Shown here piece by piece: positions 1-6,105 of a stretch of DNA of 10,734 bases (position 1 is its first letter; each line of letters starts with the position of its first letter). Origin of the DNA: CAWKZT01 sp963854565. GTDB taxonomy: Bacteria > Actinomycetota > Acidimicrobiia > Acidimicrobiales > JAHEJN01. The notes under the pieces are model-generated. The model searched no databases. It saw only the letters and a list, made by a program, of their open reading frames with translations, and was not told the DNA's origin. The stretch covers positions 1 through 10,734 of the forward strand of contig CAWKZT010000060.1 in the NCBI GenBank assembly GCA_963854565.1, in the 5' to 3' direction. Position numbers and translations under genes: made by a program.

Positions 1-105
1 AGAGGGGAAATAGTGGAGGGTGAGACATTGTGACGTTTGACCACGATGGCTTGTTGTCGGTATCTCCGAGGCATGCCGCTAGCCTTAATGGGTCGAACAA
101 AGCGT

Positions 106-136
106 TTGACATGTGCCTACAGCACAGGCGTCTGAT
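106..136 (+). promoter_or_regulatory. Candidate rpsO promoter
   Basis: A perfect TTGACA box at 106-111 is followed after 19 bases by TCTGAT (131-136, 4 of 6 to TATAAT). The spacer is long and the -10 box imperfect, so this is tentative. A rival lies upstream: TTGACC at 37-42, 18 bases, TATCTC at 61-66. The octamer CGTTTGAC occurs in both -35 regions (34-41 and 103-110). Between the boxes of the main candidate, TGTGC (112-116) and GCACA (122-126) form a small inverted repeat that could be an operator or, if the upstream promoter is used, a leader hairpin. Confidence 0.33.
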
Positions 137-176
137 CTAGCTCACGCTGATTAGAGGCCGGGTCCGAATACCCAGT

Positions 177-181
177 AAGGA
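177..181 (+). promoter_or_regulatory. rpsO Shine-Dalgarno (decides the start)
   Basis: AAGGA at 177-181 lies only one base before the ATG at 183 but seven bases before the in-frame ATG at 189. Normal spacing therefore favours 189. A short hairpin (GGGT 160-163, loop, ACCC 170-173) sits just upstream. It could take part in S15 autoregulation, which is known for rpsO leaders in several phyla, but it is too short to assign. Confidence 0.6.
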
Positions 182-188
182 AATGATT

Positions 189-470
189 ATGGGAAACCGC
201 TTGGCAGCAAACCTGCCTCCCAAAGCTGACACCATCGGTGATCACCGTACCCACGAGACCGATACCGGTTCTCCCGAGGTACAGATTGCGCTCCTCAGTG
301 ATCGCATCAATCACCTCACCGAGCACCTGAAGGTTCACAAAAAGGACCATCACAGCCGTCGTGGGCTTCTCATGCTGGTAGGCCGTCGTCGCCGCCTTCT
401 TGACTATGTCAAGGGTCTCGATGTCGAGCGCTACCGTGCAATCATCTCCAAGCTGGGTCTCCGGCGCTAG
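189..470 (+). CDS. rpsO: 30S ribosomal protein S15
   Basis: Primary rRNA-binding protein of the small subunit. In the family it binds the 16S rRNA central-domain three-way junction and helps start platform assembly. The protein has 93 residues, against about 89 in the family. The diagnostic core is intact: DTGSPEVQIALL (residues 25-36), then INHLTEHLK, the HKKDHHSRRGLL rRNA-contact motif and the C-terminal ISKLGLRR. The extra length is a few residues at the N terminus. The start at 189 is preferred over the ATG at 183 because of Shine-Dalgarno spacing; the longer form would add only Met-Ile. The gene ends in its own strong terminator and is followed by pnp, the classical rpsO-pnp order. Identity is certain; only the exact start is open. 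Confidence 0.97.
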   Translation: MGNRLAANLPPKADTIGDHRTHETDTGSPEVQIALLSDRINHLTEHLKVHKKDHHSRRGLLMLVGRRRRLLDYVKGLDVERYRAIISKLGLRR

Positions 471-476
471 TGTTGT

Positions 477-509
477 AGGCGGACCTTCGGGTCCGCCTTC
501 TCGCTTTTT
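477..509 (+). terminator. Rho-independent terminator of rpsO
   Basis: GGCGGACC (478-485) and GGTCCGCC (490-497) form a perfect 8-bp GC-rich stem, extendable by A477-T498, closed by an extra-stable C(UUCG)G tetraloop. It is followed by TTCTCG and a run of five T (505-509). It begins 7 bases after the rpsO stop, so pnp probably depends on its own promoter or on readthrough. Confidence 0.88.
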
Positions 510-538
510 GCGGGAAATCTGTTCTTTGAAAATATAAA
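508..538 (+). promoter_or_regulatory. Candidate pnp promoter
   Basis: TTGCGG (508-513) is followed after 19 bases by TATAAA (533-538), inside the most A+T-rich patch of the window (about 515-541). It lies directly after the rpsO terminator and would give a pnp leader of roughly 350 bases. The spacer is longer than ideal. A second, weaker option is TTGACT at 806-811 with a poor -10 near 829-834. Confidence 0.35.
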
Positions 539-593
539 AAGTCAACAAGTCCACCGATACAGCAACGTCGCGGAATTTGTTTTCAGCTGAAGC

Positions 594-621
594 AAGCCGA
601 ATTGCCCCTGTAATTCGGCTT
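594..621 (+). repeat. Perfect 10-bp inverted repeat in pnp leader
   Basis: AAGCCGAATT (594-603) and AATTCGGCTT (612-621) are exact reverse complements separated by the 8-base loop GCCCCTGT. No T run follows on either strand, so it is not a normal intrinsic terminator. As RNA it would be a stable hairpin and a candidate processing site or regulator element in the pnp leader. Confidence 0.65.
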
Positions 622-860
622 CCTCCACCTGGGAATGAGTTCCATAACTGCATCTGAGGCGAGTCGTCGCGACAACCCTCACGGTCATGTTGAACCAGTA
701 GTCCAGATCTGATTCTCGCGAGAGAACCAGAAGATTTTGGATGATCTCCGTGGGAGCGCGCGACGCGAACTCACGGAACCCCAGCATTGCCAGCCGAGCA
801 AAGTCTTGACTGGCGCAATCAATTGAAACCCAATTCACAGAGTGTGATTTGGGGTTTATC

Positions 861-892
861 GAATCGCAACGCGCGATTCAAGAAAGAGAAGG
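861..892 (+). promoter_or_regulatory. Hairpin plus Shine-Dalgarno of pnp
   Basis: GAATCGC (861-867) and GCGATTC (873-879) form a perfect 7-bp stem with the loop AACGC. Eight bases further on, the Shine-Dalgarno AGAAGG (887-892) stands 6 bases before the ATG at 899. The hairpin leaves the ribosome binding site free but is close enough to affect initiation or mark RNase processing. Confidence 0.55.
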
Positions 893-898
893 CCATAT

Positions 899-3385
899 AT
901 GGCTGAAGTAACAAAGGTCGAGGCAACAATCTCGACCACCGAAAAAGTAATGAGCTTCGAAGCTGGCCGCATGGCCAACTTGGCAAATGGCTCCGTAATC
1001 GCCACTCTTGGCGACACAAAGATTCTCGTAACCACCACCGCCGCCAACAGCGTCCGTGAAGGCATCGACTTCTTCCCCCTAACCGTCGACATCGAAGAAC
1101 GCTCCTACGCTGCGGGCAAAATCCCCGGCTCGTTCTTCCGTCGTGAAGGCCGCTCTTCCGAGCACGCCATCCTTACCTGCCGTCTTATCGACCGTCCGTT
1201 GCGCCCGTCCTTCCCCAAGGGCTTCCGTAACGAGGTTCACGTCGTCGGAACCGTCCTCGGTGCCGACCAAGAAAACCCTTACGACGTCGTAACGCTCAAC
1301 GCTGCTTCGGCCGCACTGTGCATCTCCGGCATTCCCTTCGAGGGCCCCATTGGCGCCGTACGTATTGCGTACTCCCAAGACGGCACCTGGATTCCTTTCC
1401 CCACCTACCAAGAAGGCGATGCATCGACCTTCGAAATGGTTGTTGCCGGTCGTGAACTCGACAATGGCGACGTAGCCGTCATGATGGTCGAAGCGGGCGG
1501 AACCGCTGGCGCCGTTGATTACTACGAAAATGGTGCTCCCAAGGTCGACGAAGCCGTCCTCGCCGATGGCCTCGAAGCCTGCAAGGTTTGGATCAAGGAA
1601 GCTATCGCCCTACAGCGCAAGCTCATTGCCACCGCTGGTGTCAAGCCTGCGCTCGACTTCCAAGCCCAGGTCGACTACTCCGACGACATCCTCGCCGCTG
1701 TAGCTGAGGTTGGTTCCGAGTCACTCGCCGCATCGCAGAAGATTGCCGACAAGGCCGATCGTGGAGCCGCCGAAAAGGCTGCCACCGCCGAGATCCTTGC
1801 TGCATTAGATGGTCGCTTCGATGATGTCGATGGGGCTGAAAAGCAGATCAAGAACGCCGTTCGGGCCACCACCAAGGCCATCGTTCGTAAACGCGTTGTC
1901 GACGAAGGCATCCGCATTGACGGTCGTACCGCTAGCGACGTTCGCGCATTGGCGAGCGAAGTAGCCCTTATCCCGACGGCTCACGGCTCTGGTTTGTTCC
2001 AGCGTGGCGAAACGCAGGTACTCAACATCACCACGTTGGGCACCGGCCGCATGGATCAGATGATCGACGGAATCGATCCTCTCACCCGCAAGCGCTACAT
2101 GCACCACTACAACTTCGCCCCGTTCTGTACCGGCGAAACTGGTTTCATGCGTGGCCCGAAGCGCCGCGAAATTGGTCACGGTGCGCTCGCTGAGCGTGCG
2201 CTTGTGCCCGTCATTCCCAAGATGGAAGACTTCCCCTACACCTTGCGCCTCGTTTCTGAGGTAATGGCATCCAACGGCTCTAGCTCCATGGCATCGGTTT
2301 GCTCATCGTCGCTTTCGCTCATGGATGCTGGTGTGCCAATCCACGCTCCCGTAGCTGGTATTGCCATGGGACTCATCTACGAGGGTGACAAGTACATCAC
2401 CATCACCGACATTCTCGGCGCCGAAGATGCCATGGGCGACATGGACTTCAAGGTTGCCGGTACCGCGGACTTCATCACTGCCTTGCAGCTCGATACCAAG
2501 ATCGACGGCATCCCTGCCGACGTTCTTATCGCGGCGCTTGCTCAGGCCCGTGATGCTCGTTTGGAGATTCTCGGCGTCATGGCCGAGTCGATCTCTGGTC
2601 CTCGTGACGATGTTGGTCCTACCGCTCCAAAGATCGTGAGCTTCGAGATTCCGATTGACAAGATCGGCGAAGTAATTGGGCCAAAAGGCAAGGTCATCAA
2701 CGCCATTCAGGCTGATACCGGTGCCGAGGTCAGTGTCGACGACGACGGTGTGGTCGGAACGGTTTCCGTTGCGTCCCCTGATCGCACCAAGGTCGAAGAG
2801 GCCGAGCGTCAGATCCGTCTGATCCTCGATCCTCCGACCGCCGAGGTTGGCGCCACCTACATGGGCAAGGTTGTCAACATCACCAACTTTGGTGCTTTCG
2901 TCAACATCCTTCCTGGTCGTGACGGCCTGCTCCACATCTCCAAGATTGGTGGCAAGCGTCGCATTGACAAGGTCGAAGACGAGCTTGAGCTTGGTCAAGA
3001 CATCGAGGTCATTGTCGAAGACATCGACCCCAATGGCAAGGTCAGCTTGAAGGAAGCCAACTCCAGCGAGGGCGACAGTTCCTCGAAGAGCAGCTCCGAT
3101 TCGAAGCCAGCCAGGTCTGAGAAGCCAGCCAAGTCGGACGATTCGTCCTCCGATGGTGCAGACTTCGATGACGACAGCAGCTCCGACGATGACGATTTCG
3201 ATGACAGCAACTCTGACGACAGCAGCTCCGACCAGTCATCCGAAGCAACCGAAACTGTTTCATTTGACGATGAGTTTGATGCTCAGATGTCATCCGAACA
3301 CGGTGATCTCGGCCCGAAGTCCAAGCGTACCGACCGTGGCGATCGCGGCCGTGGACGCGGTGGACGTCGCGGTGGTCGCGGCTAG
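899..3385 (+). CDS. pnp: Polynucleotide phosphorylase / guanosine pentaphosphate synthetase (GPSI type)
   Basis: Phosphorolytic 3'-5' exoribonuclease, also a 3' polymerase, acting as a ring-shaped trimer in RNA turnover; Streptomyces homologues were named guanosine pentaphosphate synthetase I. Order of domains: first RNase PH fold (about 10-230), helical linker, second RNase PH fold (about 335-560), KH (about 582-645, with GPKG at 594-597) and S1 (about 651-718). The catalytic set matches the E. coli enzyme at a constant offset of 24: R422/R423, S462/S463, D510 and D516. The core is therefore intact. At 828 residues it is longer than the usual 700-760, because of a tail from about 720: a Ser/Asp/Lys-rich acidic segment, then an Arg/Gly-rich end (about 810-828). 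The start has a good Shine-Dalgarno. It is flanked by its own terminator, and RNase J lies downstream. Confidence 0.98.
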   Translation: MAEVTKVEATISTTEKVMSFEAGRMANLANGSVIATLGDTKILVTTTAANSVREGIDFFPLTVDIEERSYAAGKIPGSFFRREGRSSEHAILTCRLIDRPLRPSFPKGFRNEVHVVGTVLGADQENPYDVVTLNAASAALCISGIPFEGPIGAVRIAYSQDGTWIPFPTYQEGDASTFEMVVAGRELDNGDVAVMMVEAGGTAGAVDYYENGAPKVDEAVLADGLEACKVWIKEAIALQRKLIATAGVKPALDFQAQVDYSDDILAAVAEVGSESLAASQKIADKADRGAAEKAATAEILAALDGRFDDVDGAEKQIKNAVRATTKAIVRKRVVDEGIRIDGRTASDVRALASEVALIPTAHGSGLFQRGETQVLNITTLGTGRMDQMIDGIDPLTRKRYMHHYNFAPFCTGETGFMRGPKRREIGHGALAERALVPVIPKMEDFPYTLRLVSEVMASNGSSSMASVCSSSLSLMDAGVPIHAPVAGIAMGLIYEGDKYITITDILGAEDAMGDMDFKVAGTADFITALQLDTKIDGIPADVLIAALAQARDARLEILGVMAESISGPRDDVGPTAPKIVSFEIPIDKIGEVIGPKGKVINAIQADTGAEVSVDDDGVVGTVSVASPDRTKVEEAERQIRLILDPPTAEVGATYMGKVVNITNFGAFVNILPGRDGLLHISKIGGKRRIDKVEDELELGQDIEVIVEDIDPNGKVSLKEANSSEGDSSSKSSSDSKPARSEKPAKSDDSSSDGADFDDDSSSDDDDFDDSNSDDSSSDQSSEATETVSFDDEFDAQMSSEHGDLGPKSKRTDRGDRGRGRGGRRGGRG
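3170..3232 (+). repeat. In-frame 18-base direct repeats in the PNPase tail
   Basis: An identical 18-mer coding Asp-Asp-Ser-Ser-Ser-Asp occurs at 3170-3187 and 3215-3232, exactly 45 bases (15 codons) apart and both in frame. The segment between is also Asp/Ser-rich. This suggests that the acidic tail grew by slippage or duplication of short coding units. Confidence 0.75.
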
Positions 3386-3391
3386 CAAAAT

Positions 3392-3445
3392 CTGCCGAGA
3401 CGAGCTAAGGCACAAGAACTGCCGAGGCGAGCTAAGGCACAAGAA
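3392..3445 (+). repeat. 27-bp tandem duplication after pnp
   Basis: Two adjacent 27-base units (3392-3418 and 3419-3445) differ at a single base, A3400 against G3427. Each starts CTGCCGAG and ends GAGCTAAGGCACAAGAA. The first begins 6 bases after the pnp stop codon. The unit length is a multiple of three but the copies lie outside the reading frame's end. No coding role is visible; it may be a recent duplication or a paired protein or RNA site in the pnp 3' untranslated region. Confidence 0.85.
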
Positions 3446-3449
3446 GTAG

Positions 3450-3478
3450 TTGCCGCTAGCCCATAGGGCAACCGGCAA
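3450..3478 (+). other. Two-part hairpin in the pnp 3' region
   Basis: Outer arms TTGCCG (3450-3455) and CGGCAA (3473-3478) enclose inner arms GCCC (3459-3462) and GGGC (3466-3469) with an ATA loop, separated by a symmetrical 3+3 internal loop. No T run follows, but the true terminator begins 3 bases later. It may stabilise the 3' end or bind a factor. Confidence 0.5.
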
Positions 3479-3480
3479 GC

Positions 3481-3515
3481 AAAGGGAGCCTTGGAATTTT
3501 CCAGGGCTCCCTTTT
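3481..3515 (+). terminator. Rho-independent terminator of pnp
   Basis: GGGAGCC (3484-3490) pairs with GGCTCCC (3505-3511), extended outward by AAA/TTT (3481-3483 with 3512-3514) and inward by a G-U pair and TGG/CCA, closed by an A+T loop. TTTT follows the core stem (3512-3515). The A-rich 5' side means it could also stop transcription coming from the other strand. Confidence 0.85.
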
Positions 3516-3581
3516 CGCGTTCTGCGGTGAGCACAAGAATTTGTCGGGGGTAATTGCTGTCTGTTGCCGCATCGGGACAAG

Positions 3582-3587
3582 TACTGT
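3582..3587 (+). promoter_or_regulatory. Candidate -10 box for leaderless dapB transcript
   Basis: TACTGT fits the TANNNT pattern and ends 7 bases before the dapB ATG, so transcription would start at or next to the A of the start codon. No Shine-Dalgarno is visible before the ATG. The -35 region is poor. Leaderless genes with this geometry are common in actinobacteria. Confidence 0.45.
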
Positions 3588-3594
3588 TGAACAC

Positions 3595-4353
3595 ATGATT
3601 CGTGTTGGAGTAGTTGGGGCCGCTGGACGCATGGGGGCCGCGGTCTGTGATGCCGTTGCGGCTGACCCACAACTTGACTTGGTAGCTGCCTTTGACCCCC
3701 ACGGCGGATCGAATGCTGTCATCGAGATAGCAACTGACCTAGATTCCTTTGTTGAGGCCGAGGTAGACGTAGCGATTGACTTCACCTTTCTGGAGGCCGC
3801 ACGCGTCAACCTCGATTGGCTGGCAACAAATGGTATTCACGCCGTTGTTGGTACGACCGGATTTACCGATGACGATCTCAATCGTCTTCGCTCCAGGTTC
3901 ACCAGCAGCAACTGTCTCATCGCTCCAAATTTCGCTATCACCGCAGTCTTAATGATGCGCCTGTCGGAGTTGGCCGCACCCTTTTTTGACACGGTTGAGA
4001 TTATTGAACTCCACCATGACAACAAGGTCGATGCCCCATCGGGAACAGCAATGATGACGGCCGAGCGGATTGCCGCATCATCGGGTGACTGGGCCGATGA
4101 CCCCACCACAATCGAGGTGGTCCCGGGGGTTCGCGGCGGTAGTGGCCCGGGCGGCATCCCCATGCACGCCGTACGCATGCGAGGCATGGTGGCCCACCAG
4201 GAAGTCATTTTCGGAGCAGAAGGGCAAACCCTGACTTTGCGCCAAGACAGCTACGACCGTTCATCGTTCATGCCAGGAGTGATCCTTGCGGTGAAGAACA
4301 TCAGCACGTTGCCCGGCCTTACCCTGGGCCTCGATGCGCTTCTTGATGTCTAA
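3595..4353 (+). CDS. dapB: 4-hydroxy-tetrahydrodipicolinate reductase
   Basis: Cytoplasmic NAD(P)H-dependent reductase for the second committed step of the diaminopimelate/lysine branch, acting on the product of DapA. The protein has 252 residues, close to the usual 245-270. The N-terminal nucleotide-binding motif is VGAAGRMG (residues 7-14). The signature ELHHDNKVDAPSGTA spans 138-152, with H140 and K144 in the places of the catalytic His and Lys of E. coli (H159/K163). The C-terminal HAVRMRGMVAHQEVIFG stretch is also typical. The start at 3595 is chosen because the Rossmann strand begins directly after it; an upstream TTG at 3541 would add 18 residues without family support. It follows the pnp terminator, so it is probably the first gene of a new unit with SURF1, dapA and rnj. 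Confidence 0.96.
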   Translation: MIRVGVVGAAGRMGAAVCDAVAADPQLDLVAAFDPHGGSNAVIEIATDLDSFVEAEVDVAIDFTFLEAARVNLDWLATNGIHAVVGTTGFTDDDLNRLRSRFTSSNCLIAPNFAITAVLMMRLSELAAPFFDTVEIIELHHDNKVDAPSGTAMMTAERIAASSGDWADDPTTIEVVPGVRGGSGPGGIPMHAVRMRGMVAHQEVIFGAEGQTLTLRQDSYDRSSFMPGVILAVKNISTLPGLTLGLDALLDV

Positions 4354-4393
4354 GCCCACTCTTGTTCCACAGCACTGGTTCGGTTAGCGGTAA

Positions 4394-5152
4394 ATGGACA
4401 ACAAATTATCTGACTACGGTTTTGCTCGCAGTCCGAAATGGATCGTCTCGCATTTAATTGTCCTGGCTTTACTCGTCGGCCTTTGCAGCTTGGGATTGTG
4501 GCAAATTAGTCGACTCCACGAACGCCAAGACCGCAATGATCGTGTACGAGAACGCACTCAGTTTGTCGCCGAGCCCGTGGAAGACTTAGTGGCTGGCGCG
4601 AGCAATGTGGACGACTTGGAATGGCGCCTCGCTGAGGCAACAGGCCAGTATCAGATTAGGGACCAAGTGTTGGTGGTCAACCGCAGCTTCGACGGAGGAG
4701 CAGGTGCGTGGGTAATCACGCCATTGCTCCTTAGCGATGGCTCAGCGGTCATTGTTAATCGCGGGTGGGTACCGTTTTCCGTGCAGGTGGCCGAGGATCG
4801 ATCCAGTTTCGATCCGCCGTCTGGAATGGTGACCATCGGTGGCCTCGTGCAGTTGAGTCAGGTCCGTGGCCGCTTCGGTGCCGGCGATCCGGTTGAGCCA
4901 GACTTGCTCGCTCGGGTTGATCTCGAGGCCTACGCCGACGTTGTGGATTACCCGTTGTTGTCGGTCTACGTGCAGTTGGAGTCGGCGACGGGGGGAGTAG
5001 ATGGTGGGCCAGATGTTCCGAGACTGGTCCCTCGTCCGGTGCTCACCAACGGCTCTCACCTCAGCTACTCCGTGCAGTGGTTCATCTTTGCTGCAATCGC
5101 CGCGGGCGGATATGGCCTCATTTTGCGCAGGCGTGCATGGGCGAAGCAGTAA
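4394..5152 (+). CDS. surf1: SURF1-family cytochrome c oxidase assembly protein
   Basis: Membrane protein of the SURF1/Shy1 family, which assists maturation of haem-copper oxidase subunit I. It has 252 residues with the expected plan: a short cytoplasmic N terminus, TM1 (about 17-36) followed directly by the family LGLWQISR signature (W36, Q37, R40), a large extracytoplasmic domain containing NRGWVP (122-127), and TM2 (about 228-244) introduced by HLSYSVQWFIFA, ending in a positively charged tail. The start at 4394 places TM1 normally; no clear Shine-Dalgarno is seen. It lies 40 bases after dapB and 41 before dapA, so it is probably co-transcribed. A respiratory assembly factor between two lysine-pathway genes is not explained by function. 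The family call is firm; the target oxidase is not in the window. Confidence 0.93.
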   Translation: MDNKLSDYGFARSPKWIVSHLIVLALLVGLCSLGLWQISRLHERQDRNDRVRERTQFVAEPVEDLVAGASNVDDLEWRLAEATGQYQIRDQVLVVNRSFDGGAGAWVITPLLLSDGSAVIVNRGWVPFSVQVAEDRSSFDPPSGMVTIGGLVQLSQVRGRFGAGDPVEPDLLARVDLEAYADVVDYPLLSVYVQLESATGGVDGGPDVPRLVPRPVLTNGSHLSYSVQWFIFAAIAAGGYGLILRRRAWAKQ

Positions 5153-5179
5153 TACCGGAGTACTGCAAGCCAAGGCGAG

Positions 5180-5185
5180 TATCGT
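5180..5185 (+). promoter_or_regulatory. Candidate -10 box for leaderless dapA transcript
   Basis: TATCGT fits TANNNT and ends 8 bases before the dapA ATG at 5194. No Shine-Dalgarno precedes that ATG. There is no convincing -35 box. The same geometry is seen before dapB and rimO. Confidence 0.38.
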
Positions 5186-5193
5186 GGCTGCCT

Positions 5194-6102
5194 ATGACAC
5201 GTTTTGGGTCGGTTCTCACCGCAATGATTACACCGTTCAACGACGACTTGTCGTTAGATCTCGATGGCGCACAGAAGCTGGCGAACTGGCTGGTCGACCA
5301 CGGAAACGAAGGTTTGATTATCACCGGCACTACAGGCGAAGCGCCCACGTTGAGTCACGAAGAACAAGTACAGGTTGTGGCCGCCGTCGTAGATGCGGTT
5401 GGTGACCGCGCTTCGGTGATCGCCGGGTCGGGAAGCAACGACACGGCGTCGGCTGTTAAGAACACGGTGGCGATGTCAGCAGCGGGTGCCGACGGCGTAT
5501 TGGTCGTTGCTCCGTACTACAACAAACCGGGCCAGGCGGGCCTGTACGACCACTTCCGGGTGGTCGCGGCGGCCACTGATCTGCCGGTGATCTTGTACGA
5601 CATTCCGGGCCGCACCGGGCGCAAGATCTCCACCGAGACAATCCTGTCTCTCGTGCACGACGTCGAGAACATTGTGGCGCTCAAGGACGCAGCCGGGGAC
5701 CCGAGCGAAACAGCTGTGCTCATATCCCAGGCACCTGATGACTTCGAGGTTTACTCCGGCGATGACGCTCTCACCCTGCCGCTGCTAGCAGTCGGAGCGG
5801 TGGGAACAATCGGTGTGGCCACCCACTGGACAGCGCCAGAGCACCAGGAAATGTTCGCTGCTTTGGCGGCGGGCAATCTGGCCAAGGCGACCCTAATTAA
5901 CCAAGCCATGCTTCCTTCCTTTGCGTTCGAAACAGGCGACGAGTTACCGAACCCGATTCCTACTAAGGCGGTAATGAAAGTACTTGGGCTTCCCAGCGGA
6001 CCGTGTCGCCCACCCATGGGGCCGGTTCACACCGATCTCACCAACGAAGCTACGGCGATTCTGAGCACCACCGCTATTGGCCGCGAATACGGATTGGCAT
6101 AA
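5194..6102 (+). CDS. dapA: 4-hydroxy-tetrahydrodipicolinate synthase
   Basis: Class I aldolase that condenses pyruvate with aspartate semialdehyde, the entry step to diaminopimelate and lysine. The protein has 302 residues, normal for this TIM-barrel family. Key residues are present: T46/T47 in GTTGEAPTLS, Y108/Y109 in the APYYNKP motif, Y135 and R140 in YDIPGRTG, and the Schiff-base lysine K164 in VALKDAAGD. The reading frame is open upstream to 5077, but those 39 codons overlap the SURF1 gene in another frame and do not look like DapA, so ATG 5194 (MTRFGSVLTAMITPF) is the start. No Shine-Dalgarno is seen. It forms a functional pair with dapB two genes upstream, and the RNase J gene follows after only 3 bases, as dapA-rnj pairs do in other actinobacteria. 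Confidence 0.97.
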   Translation: MTRFGSVLTAMITPFNDDLSLDLDGAQKLANWLVDHGNEGLIITGTTGEAPTLSHEEQVQVVAAVVDAVGDRASVIAGSGSNDTASAVKNTVAMSAAGADGVLVVAPYYNKPGQAGLYDHFRVVAAATDLPVILYDIPGRTGRKISTETILSLVHDVENIVALKDAAGDPSETAVLISQAPDDFEVYSGDDALTLPLLAVGAVGTIGVATHWTAPEHQEMFAALAAGNLAKATLINQAMLPSFAFETGDELPNPIPTKAVMKVLGLPSGPCRPPMGPVHTDLTNEATAILSTTAIGREYGLA

Positions 6103-6105
6103 AGC

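Larger units (their letters stand above)
510..898 (+). other. Long gene-free, structured leader region before pnp
   Basis: This stretch between the rpsO terminator and the pnp start has no plus-strand ORF of note; the minus-strand ORF at 542-838 lacks a ribosome binding site and family resemblance. It holds several inverted repeats: a perfect 10-bp stem at 594-621; GCGA/TCGC at 659-670; the palindromes CAGATCTG (704-711) and TCTCGCGAGA (714-723); CCGTG/CACGG at 748-776; and a 7-bp hairpin at 861-879. GAACCAG occurs twice (692-698, 724-730). pnp leaders are known in enterobacteria to carry a stem cut by RNase III for autoregulation, so a long folded 5' leader is the simplest reading. A small RNA gene is an alternative. 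Confidence 0.5.

Noticed and set aside
1..33. Plus-strand frame ending in TGA at 31-33, as a possible 3' end of an upstream gene such as ribF
   Set aside because: Only ten codons are visible and they match no recognisable C terminus; the stop may be chance.
594..621. Inverted repeat as a transposon end or MITE
   Set aside because: It is a single hairpin with no flanking target duplication and no second copy in the window.
117..653. Minus-strand ORF of 178 codons across rpsO
   Set aside because: It is antisense to the well-supported rpsO gene and its terminator and resembles no family.
542..838. Minus-strand ORF of 98 codons in the rpsO-pnp spacer
   Set aside because: No Shine-Dalgarno before its ATG, no recognisable motif, and it runs across the inverted repeats of the presumed pnp leader. 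It remains the least unlikely of the antisense ORFs.
2303..2998. Minus-strand ORF of 231 codons inside pnp
   Set aside because: Antisense shadow of the second RNase PH, KH and S1 coding region; long antisense frames are expected from GC-biased codon use.
3153..3449. Plus-strand alternate frame covering the pnp tail and the tandem repeat
   Set aside because: Its composition (Thr/Met/Ala/Val runs) is a frame-shifted echo of the Asp/Ser tail. The in-frame passage through both 27-bp units follows from unit length being a multiple of three.
3516..3594. Lysine riboswitch or other metabolite leader before dapB
   Set aside because: The 79 bases after the terminator are too short and lack the conserved multi-helix architecture; a leaderless start fits better.
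5077..5193. N-terminal extension of DapA
   Set aside because: The extra 39 codons overlap SURF1 coding sequence and do not resemble DapA, whose conserved start is at 5194.
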